Shown here: positions 1-10,347 of the stretch, in pieces | Layout: every line of letters begins with the position of its first letter | Position numbering within the stretch: position 1 is the stretch's first letter | Translations under genes and position numbers: made by a program | The notes under the pieces: generated by a model | The model's database searches: none | Told to the model about the DNA's origin: nothing | Seen by the model: the letters and a program-made list of their open reading frames with translations, nothing else | Assembly (NCBI GenBank): GCA_009697455.1 | Contig: SHUI01000016.1 | Coordinates: forward strand, 1-32,305 | DNA: 32,305 nucleotides | DNA from: Bryobacterales bacterium | Lineage (GTDB): Bacteria > Acidobacteriota > Terriglobia > Bryobacterales > Bryobacteraceae | Direction: 5' to 3'

Positions 1-28
1 GACGGGTCCGAATTGGTCGATACCATAA

Positions 29-1789
29 GTGAGAATCCTCAACGCGGTCGCGACGGCTCTTGATTCTTTGGAGACGACAGACAGGACAAATGAAGGCTCC
101 GTAGTACCATGCAAAGTGTCCCCAGTGAATCTAACAACCCGGGTTCGAGTGTCGTCGCTCCTGGCGAGGGACACGGACAACGAATCCGTGCCCGATGATT
201 CGAATGGGAACAGGAGTCTCACCTTCTCGGTGATCGTTCCCCTGGGGTTTCATCGTGACCAGGCAGAGCGCTGCCTCAAGGCGTGGGCGCAAAATCAAAC
301 CTACCCGCGTAACCTCTACGAGATCGTGGTGGTTGCGCCCGATAACTTTTCTTGCCGTGAACTCTCCAGGTTGAGGTCGCTTCTTGCGGAGCACGACCGT
401 CTGTTGGTTCACCCCGAGCGCCACGACATGGCGCTAGTCGTCACAGGTGTGGATGCTGCGGACCACGAGGTCTTGTTTTTCACGGAATCTCATTGCTGGC
501 CGGAACCCGACGTGCTGGAGAGAACTGCGGCCGCGCTTCGCGCCCACCCCGATTGGGCCGGCCTGAACTGCTGTTCGGTGCCCGTGACGCACAACCCCCT
601 CTCGGTTGCTGAAGCGGACATGTATCGGCATGACATCGAAAACGCCACGTTTCATGACGGCCGGCAGACGGTCCTGGATCACTGTTTTGCAGTGCATCGG
701 GAACCGTATTTTCGCTCCGGGGACTTCGATGCCGATCTCGGTCATTTTGCGGAATGGATGCTCGCGGCCCGCTTGAGTCACCTGGGGCTGACCATCGGCT
801 ACGTACCTGAAGCGCGAGTGCATCACTTTTACGTCGGGCGTCTCGTGGACTTGAGGGAGTTCACGGAGGATTTCACCCGCGGAGAAATGCATTGCTTGAG
901 ACGTTCAACGGACGACACTTGCTTGCGAATCTTCCTGGATGCTCCACCGGAATGGACGCTGAGAGACAACTGGAACCGGACGCTGGCCGGCAAAATGCTC
1001 AAAATGCGATGGCGCGACTCGCAACTGTCAGGAAAAGCGCCCGACGGACACTCGTCGCGAAGCGCGGGCTGGACGGCACTAACGCGCTGGCTGCCGGCCG
1101 CGATCGCAGGGGTGATTCCGGCATGGTCGTTGGCGTTGCTCCGAGCATGGCAGAAGCGCTTTGACCTGTGGAAGGCTCAATTGTTCTCCAGGCGCCGGCA
1201 CGGGCTGCATGGGGCGCTGCTGCACTATGTGGCCTCCGTAATCCGGGTCCGTCGCCTTTTCTATCTGCGGCTTGAGCAGGGTGGCATCGCTCGGCGGTCC
1301 GAGGGCCGAATGAGAGTGTCTCTTCCAGACAGGGGAACCTGGAATCCGGCCCGGGACGATAGCCTGCGAACGGCGGGCCTCCACTTGGCGGAGGCGCTCT
1401 TCGGAGAGTATTTTCGCTGGTCGGAACCCGCCGCGCTAGTTGAATTGCCGCTGCCTCCGGGTTCCTTCACGATCTTGTTCCGCTGGCTCCCGGTTCGCCC
1501 GCCCGACGACCCGATATTCCTGCGCTTTTATTTCAATGAGTGCCCGGCTCCCACCCGCTGCATCAAGATCAAGGACTATTGCGCGGAGATCTTAGTGACG
1601 CTGGAAGTCGTCCGGCCCCTGCGCCTGGGGTGGGTGTGTGCGGCGTTTCAATCCCCTGGTAACACTAGACTCCTGGGCGTGCCGGTGAGCAGCGTCTCCT
1701 GGATCCCCGCAGCCGTCCCCACGGAAGCCATCCTCCCTGTCCGCACGCTCTTCGAATCGGATCGAATATCGCCTGCTGACGTTGTTTGA
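29..1789 (+). CDS. Family 2 glycosyltransferase with an unassigned C-terminal region
   Basis: This 586-residue protein probably transfers a sugar from a nucleotide donor to a glycan or lipid acceptor at the cytoplasmic face of the membrane. The GT-A fold is visible: the nucleotide-binding strand SVIVP is at residues 67-71, and a second strand (EIVVV) follows near 98. At the place of the usual DxD there is TESHC (152-156) followed by a PEPD turn, a variant I associate with some GT2 subfamilies. Residues from about 330 to 586 hold a basic helical stretch and a beta-rich end that I do not recognise. The GTG at 29 directly follows an in-frame TAA (26-28), so it is the most upstream start possible. 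The domain begins at residue 67, so a later GTG such as 188 is equally plausible. The family is clear; the acceptor is unknown. Confidence 0.75.
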   Translation: MRILNAVATALDSLETTDRTNEGSVVPCKVSPVNLTTRVRVSSLLARDTDNESVPDDSNGNRSLTFSVIVPLGFHRDQAERCLKAWAQNQTYPRNLYEIVVVAPDNFSCRELSRLRSLLAEHDRLLVHPERHDMALVVTGVDAADHEVLFFTESHCWPEPDVLERTAAALRAHPDWAGLNCCSVPVTHNPLSVAEADMYRHDIENATFHDGRQTVLDHCFAVHREPYFRSGDFDADLGHFAEWMLAARLSHLGLTIGYVPEARVHHFYVGRLVDLREFTEDFTRGEMHCLRRSTDDTCLRIFLDAPPEWTLRDNWNRTLAGKMLKMRWRDSQLSGKAPDGHSSRSAGWTALTRWLPAAIAGVIPAWSLALLRAWQKRFDLWKAQLFSRRRHGLHGALLHYVASVIRVRRLFYLRLEQGGIARRSEGRMRVSLPDRGTWNPARDDSLRTAGLHLAEALFGEYFRWSEPAALVELPLPPGSFTILFRWLPVRPPDDPIFLRFYFNECPAPTRCIKIKDYCAEILVTLEVVRPLRLGWVCAAFQSPGNTRLLGVPVSSVSWIPAAVPTEAILPVRTLFESDRISPADVV

Positions 1790-1910
1790 GACAGGAGAAT
1801 CGGCCGGTACACCCTAACGCCCCTCGTAAACTATAGCACCGTATGTAGATAAAATCCTTGACACGCCACAACATCTAGGGGCACCATTACAAATGCGAGA
1901 CATCGCCCCG

Positions 1911-1916
1911 AAGGAG
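1911..1916 (+). promoter_or_regulatory. Ribosome binding site that sets the nrdJ start
   Basis: AAGGAG lies six bases before the ATG at 1923. The earlier in-frame ATG at 1893 has no comparable site, so 1923 is preferred. A TTGACA occurs at 1858-1863, but no convincing -10 box stands at the right distance, so no promoter is called. Confidence 0.7.
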
Positions 1917-1922
1917 TCCATC

Positions 1923-4745
1923 ATGGGCCAGCTCAGCGTCGATCTGAGTTCGAAGTTGGAAGAAGCAAAACAGCAGAAGCGTGCTACCGCAAACCGGGAA
2001 GGCGTCGCCTTTCCCCGTTACTTCACTGCCAAACTGGAGAACGGAAAAACACCCTACGACGATGTCGCCTGGGAAACGCGAACCGCTTCGATTGGTAACG
2101 ATAAAGGATCCACGATATTCGAGCAGAGAGACATCGAAGTCCCATTTGACTGGTCGCAGACCGCGACTAACATTGTCGCGAGCAAATATTTCCATGGCAA
2201 GATAGGCACGCCGGACCGTGAGACGAGCGTTGCGGAGCTTGTGCATCGCGTGGTTGACAGTATTACCAGTTGGGGCAAGCAGGGCGGGTATTTCAAGACG
2301 GACGCCGACGCCGAAAACTTCCGCTCCGAACTCGCGCACCTGATGCTGACGCAAAAAGCCTGCTTCAACTCGCCCGTTTGGTTCAACGTGGGTGTGAAGG
2401 AAGCGCGCGGCTACGGTTGGATTTACGACGAAACAACGGGCGCCATTCGGAAACTTGACGGCAAGCAGCGCCCGCAATGTTCGGCGTGTTTCATCGTCTC
2501 CGTCAAGGACTCGCTCGAATCCATTCTCGATCTGGCCAAGACGGAAGGCATGCTCTTCAAGTGGGGATCGGGCACGGGAACGAATCTCTCGGCGCTGAGG
2601 GAAGAAGATGCCATTCTCTCCGGAGGCGGCCGCGCTTCCGGGCCGCTCTCATTCATGAAGGGGTTCGATGCTTTCGCCGGCGTGATCAAGTCCGGCGGCA
2701 AGACGCGGCGCGCGGCGAAGATGGTGATCCTCAACGTGGAGCATCCGGATGTGAAGGACTTCATCTGGTGCAAAGCGAAAGAGGAAAAGAAGGCGCACAC
2801 GCTCATCGACGCCGGTTACGATTCCTCGCTCGACGGCGACGCCTACAGTTCCATCTTCTTTCAGAACGCCAACAACTCCGTTCGCGCAAGCGACGATTTC
2901 ATGCAGGCGGCCGCGGAAGACAGGGACTGGTGGACGCGTTCCGTGGTGGATGGCAAGCCGGTCGACCGCTACAAGGCTCAAGACCTGATGCGGCAGATCG
3001 CGGAAGCCACCCACCAATGCGGCGACCCCGGCATGCAGTTCGATACCACGGTCAACCGCTGGCATCCGTGCAAGAACACGTCGCGCATCAATGCGTCGAA
3101 TCCGTGCTCCGAGTACATGTTCCTTGACGATTCGGCCTGTAATCTTTCCTCGCTGAATCTGATGAAGTTCGTGGGGCCGGATGGACGGTTCGGCGTTGAA
3201 GCGTTCCGCCACGCGGTGGACACGATGATCATGGCGCAGGAAATTATCGTAGATTCCGCAAGCTATCCGACGGAGAAGATCGCGCAGAATTCGCATGACT
3301 ACCGGCCGCTCGGTCTGGGCTTCGCGAATCTGGGCGCGCTGTTGATGTCGTTCGGCATCCCTTACGACAGCGATCAGGGCCGCGACTACGCGGGCGCCAT
3401 CACGGCTGTGATGTGCGGGCAGGCTTACCTGACGAGCGCGCGCATCGCCGAATCCACGGGGCCGTTCCCTGGCTACTGGAAGAACGAAGAGCCGTTCCTT
3501 GAAGTGATTCGCATGCACCGCGACGCGGTCGCGAGAATCAACGCGCGCAATATTCCGGCGGACCTGTTCGAGGGCGCGCGCGTTTGCTGGGATGACGCGC
3601 TGACGCTTGGGACTAACGCGGGCTACCGCAACGGGCAGGTTACGGTCATCGCGCCCACGGGCACGATCGGCTTCATGATGGACTGCGACACGACCGGCAT
3701 CGAGCCGGATTTGGCGCTGGTGAAATACAAGCGTCTGGTAGGCGGCGGCGTGATCAAGATTGTCAACAACACGGTGCCAGGGGCGCTGATCAAGCTCGGT
3801 TATTCGCCCGAACAGGTGGAGCAGATTGTCGCGCACATCGATTCGACGGGAACGATTGAGGGCGCGCCGCACCTGAAAGCGCAGCATCTGCCGTGCTTCG
3901 ATTGCAGCTTCCGTCCGCAGAATGGATTGCGTTCGATACACTACATGGGCCATGTCCGCATGATGGCGGCGGTGCAGCCTTTCATTTCGGGCGCGATTTC
4001 AAAGACGATCAACATGCCCGAAGAGTGCACGGTGGAAGACGTGATGGACGCCTACACCGAAAGCTGGCGCCTGGGCCTGAAGGCTGTCGCGATCTATCGC
4101 GACAACTCTAAGCGGGTACAGCCGCTCAGTTCCGGAAAGGGCGAAAAGAAGGTGGCGGCCCCGGCGGCGGCTCCGGCTCCTCAGACGGTTGTCGAGAAAA
4201 TTGTGTACAGGCCCGTACGCCGCAAGCTGCAGGATGAGCGGGCGTCGATCACGCACAAGTTTTCGATTGGCGGGCACGAGGGCTACCTCACCGTAGGGAT
4301 GTTCGAAGACGGGCAACCGGGCGAGATCTTCATCGCGATGGCGAAGGAAGGTTCGACGATATCGGGCCTGATGGACAGCTTCGCGACGGCGATCAGCTAC
4401 AACCTTCAGTACGGAGTGCCGCTGAAGTTCCTGGTGGAGAAATTCGCGCACGTGCGGTTTGAGCCGAGCGGGTGGACGGGTAATCCGCAGGTCCCGTACG
4501 CGAAGTCCATCATGGATTACATCTTCCGTTGGCTCGGGGCGAAGTTCCTGGGACCGGAATTCGCCGTGACCGAAGCGGGAGAGACAGGCACGCTGCGTCC
4601 GACGGAGGTGAATCCGCAGCAGACGCTTCCCTTCGCGCCGGTGGTGACGGACGCTCCGCTCTGCGCCGAATGCGGCTCGATCATGACCCGCAACGGAAGC
4701 TGCTACAAGTGCGGGAACTGCGGCGGGACCAGCGGCTGCTCGTAG
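1923..4745 (+). CDS. nrdJ: Vitamin B12-dependent (class II) ribonucleotide reductase
   Basis: NrdJ reduces ribonucleotides to deoxyribonucleotides using adenosylcobalamin to make the active-site thiyl radical. The 940-residue protein carries the family hallmarks. The NPCSE motif gives Asn393, Cys395 and Glu397, equivalent to the catalytic triad of the Thermotoga enzyme. Cys406 and a cysteine in QCSACF (186/189) would be the redox pair. PTGTIGF is the phosphate-binding loop. After an alanine/proline linker (about 740-760) comes the TSCPD domain. The C terminus has a cysteine-rich tail (CAEC, then CYKCGNC and a terminal GCS) that should recycle the active-site disulfide. Length and order match bacterial NrdJ. 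No other reductase class is visible in the window. The start at 1923 is chosen over 1893 because of the AAGGAG at 1911. Confidence 0.97.
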   Translation: MGQLSVDLSSKLEEAKQQKRATANREGVAFPRYFTAKLENGKTPYDDVAWETRTASIGNDKGSTIFEQRDIEVPFDWSQTATNIVASKYFHGKIGTPDRETSVAELVHRVVDSITSWGKQGGYFKTDADAENFRSELAHLMLTQKACFNSPVWFNVGVKEARGYGWIYDETTGAIRKLDGKQRPQCSACFIVSVKDSLESILDLAKTEGMLFKWGSGTGTNLSALREEDAILSGGGRASGPLSFMKGFDAFAGVIKSGGKTRRAAKMVILNVEHPDVKDFIWCKAKEEKKAHTLIDAGYDSSLDGDAYSSIFFQNANNSVRASDDFMQAAAEDRDWWTRSVVDGKPVDRYKAQDLMRQIAEATHQCGDPGMQFDTTVNRWHPCKNTSRINASNPCSEYMFLDDSACNLSSLNLMKFVGPDGRFGVEAFRHAVDTMIMAQEIIVDSASYPTEKIAQNSHDYRPLGLGFANLGALLMSFGIPYDSDQGRDYAGAITAVMCGQAYLTSARIAESTGPFPGYWKNEEPFLEVIRMHRDAVARINARNIPADLFEGARVCWDDALTLGTNAGYRNGQVTVIAPTGTIGFMMDCDTTGIEPDLALVKYKRLVGGGVIKIVNNTVPGALIKLGYSPEQVEQIVAHIDSTGTIEGAPHLKAQHLPCFDCSFRPQNGLRSIHYMGHVRMMAAVQPFISGAISKTINMPEECTVEDVMDAYTESWRLGLKAVAIYRDNSKRVQPLSSGKGEKKVAAPAAAPAPQTVVEKIVYRPVRRKLQDERASITHKFSIGGHEGYLTVGMFEDGQPGEIFIAMAKEGSTISGLMDSFATAISYNLQYGVPLKFLVEKFAHVRFEPSGWTGNPQVPYAKSIMDYIFRWLGAKFLGPEFAVTEAGETGTLRPTEVNPQQTLPFAPVVTDAPLCAECGSIMTRNGSCYKCGNCGGTSGCS

Positions 4746-5246
4746 GGGCGCGGTTCGTAGCGCAGGCTGATAGCGTGCGCGCGGCGACAGACTGGCTCGG
4801 GCCGGTTTATGGGTTGATTCTTACGCGATCTCAGCCTGTCGCCGAAACCCTTCGCCGGTTTCTCGCCGGCTCAGCGGCGGGATGCGAATCGGCGAATCGA
4901 CTACGAGTATGATCGGCCCAAAAAGCCCGTGATCGCGCCGCCTACTTCGTCACTCTTCTCGATTGGCAGCATGCAGCTTCAACTCGGAGGATACGGTCGA
5001 TTCTCTTGAATCAGAACCCGCGGGGAATGGCGATATTGTCCCCCTAAGCCGCAAGGCTGAGATCGGGAAGATGGCATTCAGCATGATTAGACGGTGGCCG
5101 ATGCCCCAGAGAATCGGCCGCCTGAGGTACCCGCGGACCTGCTCTGACGCCACCACCAGACCAAAACGCCGTGGCCGAGACTCATGGGGGCGTAGGCCGT
5201 GCCGCCTCATCGCACCCGAGGGCGCACCCAACGGGCCCTGCGCACC
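4746..5246. other. Gene-free spacer between nrdJ and clpC
   Basis: No reading frame here resembles a known protein. The open frames on both strands (for example 4950-5231 minus and 4963-5355 plus) have no recognisable motif and overlap each other. nrdJ and clpC converge on this spacer. It contains the inverted repeats described at 4763-4843 and three copies of a GGGTGCGC-like string at 5218-5252 on the minus strand. I see no canonical terminator with a T tract. Confidence 0.6.
4763..4843 (+). repeat. Overlapping inverted repeats just downstream of nrdJ
   Basis: GGCGACAG (4783-4790) is the inverse of CTGTCGCC (4836-4843). CAGGCTGA (4763-4770) is the inverse of TCAGCCTG (4831-4838). The two right arms overlap, so in a transcript only one of the two helices could form. 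This could be a 3' end structure of the nrdJ message. There is no T tract, so it is not a classical terminator. Confidence 0.4.
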
Positions 5247-7741
<2,495 letters not shown>

Positions 7742-7742
<1 letters not shown>

Positions 7743-8470
7743 TAGGCCCCCAAGCTGCTACCTGCTCCGGGATGACCGGCCGTCCGCGCGCTGGATGACG
7801 AAACCGCGAACAGACCACCACCCTCTATCTTTAGTATACGATCACATCGGGCAGCCAGAGAACGGCTGTGCGTGACAAAAACCGACGTGAACCTGTGCGA
7901 TGCGTGCAACTCTTCGAGAAGAGCGAAAATTGCCTCCCCTGTCTTGTGGTCCAGATTACCGGTAGGCTCGTCGAGCAGCAGCACCCGGGGACTACCCGCC
8001 AGGGCGCGGGCCAGCACCACACGCTGCTGCTCACCGCCTGAAAGCTCTCCCGAGCGATGTCCGGCTCGCCGCCCGAGACCGGTCTCATTGAGCCTTGCGC
8101 GCGCGGCGGACTCCGCCTCGCCGCGCGGCGTGCCGCGAATCAGCAGCGGCATCATGACGTTCTCCAAGGCCGTGAACTCCGGCAGAAGGTAGTGAATCTG
8201 CCAGACGAACCCGATCGTGCGATTTCGAAAATCCGCCAGTTCCGCGGCGGCAAGACTGGAGACTCGCGTTTCTCCAAAATAGATGCTCCCGTTTGTTGGA
8301 CGCTCCAGGCCTCCCAAAAGGTGCAAGAGCGTCGATTTGCCGGATCCGGATTCGCCGATAAGAGCCACGCGCTCCCCCGGCTCAATCTCCAGGTTGATCC
8401 TGTCGAGGACCACAAGTTTCTCTCCGCCGGAGCTGAAGACGCGAGAAAGGTTCTCGACGCGTATTTTCAA
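7742..8470 (-). CDS. LolD-type ABC transporter ATP-binding protein
   Basis: This 242-residue ATPase belongs to the LolD/MacB/FtsE-like group of the ABC superfamily, which powers lipoprotein release or other transenvelope work. It has Walker A GESGSGKST, a Q-loop in FVWQIHYLLPE, the signature LSGGEQQR, Walker B VLLLDEPTGNLD and the H-loop in VTHS. No permease gene lies next to it, so its partner must be elsewhere. The frame stays open far upstream, through the isomerase gene. Homology begins only at KIRVENLSRVF, and the sole start there is the TTG at 8470, which overlaps the TGA of the isomerase gene (TTGA). No Shine-Dalgarno is seen, consistent with coupled translation. The last 25 residues extend past the usual LolD end and finish in the TAATG junction with clpC. 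Confidence 0.88.
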
Positions 8471-9381
8471 GCCACACCCGCGCGCCGCATGATCGGCTCG
8501 GACTGCCTCCGGATCCGCGACGCGACTTCGTACGGATCGGCCTTCTGCAATTCGGGATAGAACAGCTCGACCGATATCGGACCACGGTATCCCTTGCGGT
8601 CGAGCGCCCGCAGAGTTTTTTCGAGCGGAACGATGCCCTCGCCCGGGATGTTCCGCGTGCCGTTGTCGAGCATCTCGCGGGGGATGTCTGGCACATCCTG
8701 AAAATGCACGTGATGGATTTCCCCTTCCCGGATCAGTTCGATGTCTTCGAAGCGGCTGAGGCCGGCCCAGAAGTGATAGAAATCGAACATCGGCTTGACG
8801 AACGGGTGGGCGGCCCGGCGCGTCATGTCGAGTGAGGTCGGTAAAGTGCCGATGAACGTGGATCCGCGCATGAATTCGACCATCAAGGCGACACCGTACG
8901 GCTTCGCGATTTCCCCGGCTTCCCTGAGGTTCTCGACGCCGCGCTTGTAGTCGTCTAGGGTGTATTTTTCGGTCGTGCCACACGGGCACACCATGCGGTC
9001 CACGCCAAGTTCCGCGCAAACCGCCACACGGGCTTTCAGTTGCTCGATCGCTTCGGCGCGTTTCGGATTCGGCTCCGCCAGTCCGCGCACGCCCCCGCTC
9101 GACGCGGCCTTGATTCCAAGGTCCGCCAGCAGCCTGCGTGCCGCGGGCATTCCCTCCTGCTTCACGAATTCGTCTACATGCTGGGGGATTACTTCCACGA
9201 ACCGGATGCCCGCCTTCGAATACCCTTCGAGCGACTTCCTGTAGCCCGCCGCGGCCGAGGTAGTCTGATGGACGCATAGATGCATCTTTTGGGATCCCGG
9301 TGAAGTTCGGGGCGGCCCTTGCACTTGACCGGCGAGCGCGGCCGAAGCCGGCAGGGTCAACAAAGCTCTTCGCGATAGCAT
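8467..9381 (-). CDS. Exported sugar phosphate isomerase/epimerase-like TIM-barrel protein
   Basis: The protein belongs to the xylose-isomerase-like/AP-endonuclease-2 TIM-barrel superfamily, near hydroxypyruvate isomerase and myo-inositol catabolism enzymes. Likely metal ligands are the Glu in LMVEFMRG, the Asp in MFDFYHF, the His in HVHFQDVP and the Glu in ISVELFYPE. The chosen ATG gives 304 residues and starts MLSRRALLTLPASAALAG, a Tat-like signal, so the enzyme is probably exported. The frame is open another 108 bases upstream (to 9489), but that part has no homology and would bury the signal. Substrate cannot be told from sequence. Its stop overlaps the start of the lolD-like gene, making it the first gene of a coupled chain with clpC. 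Confidence 0.85.
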   Translation of the reverse strand: MLSRRALLTLPASAALAGQVQGPPRTSPGSQKMHLCVHQTTSAAAGYRKSLEGYSKAGIRFVEVIPQHVDEFVKQEGMPAARRLLADLGIKAASSGGVRGLAEPNPKRAEAIEQLKARVAVCAELGVDRMVCPCGTTEKYTLDDYKRGVENLREAGEIAKPYGVALMVEFMRGSTFIGTLPTSLDMTRRAAHPFVKPMFDFYHFWAGLSRFEDIELIREGEIHHVHFQDVPDIPREMLDNGTRNIPGEGIVPLEKTLRALDRKGYRGPISVELFYPELQKADPYEVASRIRRQSEPIMRRAGVA

Positions 9382-9481
9382 ACATCGATATTGACACTCT
9401 GTGGGAGCTGTTGCATCACCATCCAGCTTATCGGCTGAACTCGTGGAAAGGAGAGGCGGGCGGAACTCGCGGAAATTGAAA

Positions 9482-9506
9482 GTGGGCAAGTTGGAGGCCT
9501 GCCCAC
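9482..9506 (-). terminator. Possible terminator after the peroxiredoxin gene
   Basis: GTGGGCA (9500-9506 read on the minus strand) pairs perfectly with TGCCCAC seven bases long across an 11-base loop, 19 bases after the peroxiredoxin stop. The minus-strand sequence that follows reads TTTCAATTT, a weak T-rich tail. It may act as a terminator between the peroxiredoxin and the isomerase gene. Confidence 0.4.
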
Positions 9507-9524
9507 TCAGGGGTTTTCGCTTCT

Positions 9525-10034
9525 TTAGTGCTTCAGCCTGCTGCAGGCCGTTGCGGCGCCTGTGATATCGACGGCCGAGTTACCTTCTTCGAGAAACGTG
9601 ATCTTGCCTTCCTTGTCGATCACGAAGGTCGTGCGGCTGGAGAAGCCGCGCTCCGCCACCAGGACGCCATAGTCGGTGGATACTTTACGGTTTACGAAAT
9701 CGCTGAGGATGGGGAAACTCAATTTCAACTGCTCCGCGAACGCCTTCTGCGAAGGAGTGTTATCGGTGCTGACGCCGAACACTTCGGTTTCGGTGTCGGT
9801 AAATTTTTGGATACCAGCCTGGTATCCCGTCATTTCCTTCGTTCAGCCACCGGTGAACGCGGCGGGGAAGAACGCGAGGACCACGTTCTTCTTGCCCTTG
9901 AAGTCAGAAAGCTTCACGGGCTTGCCGGCCGTCGAGGGAAGCGTGAAATCGGGGGCGGTGTCGCCGACCTTAAGGTGCGTCGCGGCCTGCAGGCCGAACG
10001 CCGTAAACAGCAGTAGCAGAGTGGTGATGCGCAT
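9525..10034 (-). CDS. Secreted peroxiredoxin, probable selenoprotein (TGA = Sec at codon 64)
   Basis: Read through one in-frame TGA (9843-9845), this is a complete 169-residue AhpC/Bcp-type peroxiredoxin. It would reduce peroxides in the envelope. The start at 10034 is set by AGGAG (10040-10044) and a signal peptide, [26 protein letters not shown] follows at about 25-33. The active-site motif PxxxTxxC appears as PAAFTGG followed by TGA, then TKEMTGYQ, so the stop sits exactly at the peroxidatic cysteine. The downstream part continues the family in the same frame ([21 protein letters not shown]). Cys164 near the C terminus could be the resolving residue. A SECIS-like hairpin follows the TGA. 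The internal ATG after the TGA has no ribosome site. The alternative is a TGC or TGT to TGA nonsense mutation or sequencing error. sel genes are not in the window. Confidence 0.82.
9809..9827 (-). promoter_or_regulatory. Candidate bacterial SECIS hairpin
   Basis: On the minus strand GGATACC and GGTATCC form a perfect seven-pair stem around AGGCT, with a possible eighth A-T pair. As DNA the palindrome has nine-base arms around one G. The apical GG lies 24-25 nt after the TGA. Published bSECIS models place the loop about 16-37 nt from the UGA and require a G at the start of the loop. In E. coli fdhF the corresponding GG is at about 19-20. The five A residues that follow argue against a terminator in this direction. 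Confidence 0.75.
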
Positions 10035-10059
10035 TGAGTCTCCTGAGCCAGAGGTTACC

Positions 10060-10335
10060 ACCGCCGGTATGGGTTCCGCAACGGCCGATGGAAGCTCCGG
10101 AAGCTCCGAAGTTCCGGTCACCCGAACATCCGCGCGTCAGATCCAAATGGCTCACCCGTCTCCAATCCGGCGCAAGGATTCGTCTCTCGTTCCGCGCCAG
10201 TCCGCCGGAAGACTGGCCGGATCAAGTCTGCGAATCTCTACCGTATCGGGAATGTCTCCTTCGATCGCCACCAGATCCAGCGGTCTGAGACTCGGTTCCA
10301 GGTTGAAGAACGTCTCGACCGCTGCCAGGGCCGTG
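10060..10335 (-). pseudogene. Decayed RES-domain (NAD-degrading toxin family) remnant
   Basis: Between the hydrolase gene and the peroxiredoxin the minus strand holds the C-terminal half of a RES-domain protein, the toxin of Xre/RES pairs. One frame reads LAAVETFFNLEP, then LVAIEGDIPD and LPADWR, which match the central RES pattern. After that the homology jumps to another frame as ESLRRIGDG, where the family has LQxIGDxW. A TGA stands where Trp is expected and a second TGA follows. ELPSAVAEP then resembles the VPSAVVP block. The N-terminal half with its Arg and GGRWN region is absent, and no partner Xre gene is adjacent. The functional peroxiredoxin promoter must lie inside this debris. The assignment rests on motif memory only. 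Confidence 0.5.
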
Positions 10336-10347
10336 CAGTGCCGCGGC

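Noticed and set aside
1858-1890. Promoter with TTGACA before nrdJ
   Set aside because: No -10-like hexamer at 16-19 bases downstream, and no cobalamin-riboswitch-like conserved box was recognised.
2649-3953. 434-residue open frame antisense to nrdJ
   Set aside because: Arg/His-rich shadow of a highly conserved gene on the other strand.
9525-9833. A separate 102-residue gene starting at the ATG after the TGA
   Set aside because: No ribosome binding site, and it begins in the middle of the peroxiredoxin fold. It is the second part of the TGA-containing gene.
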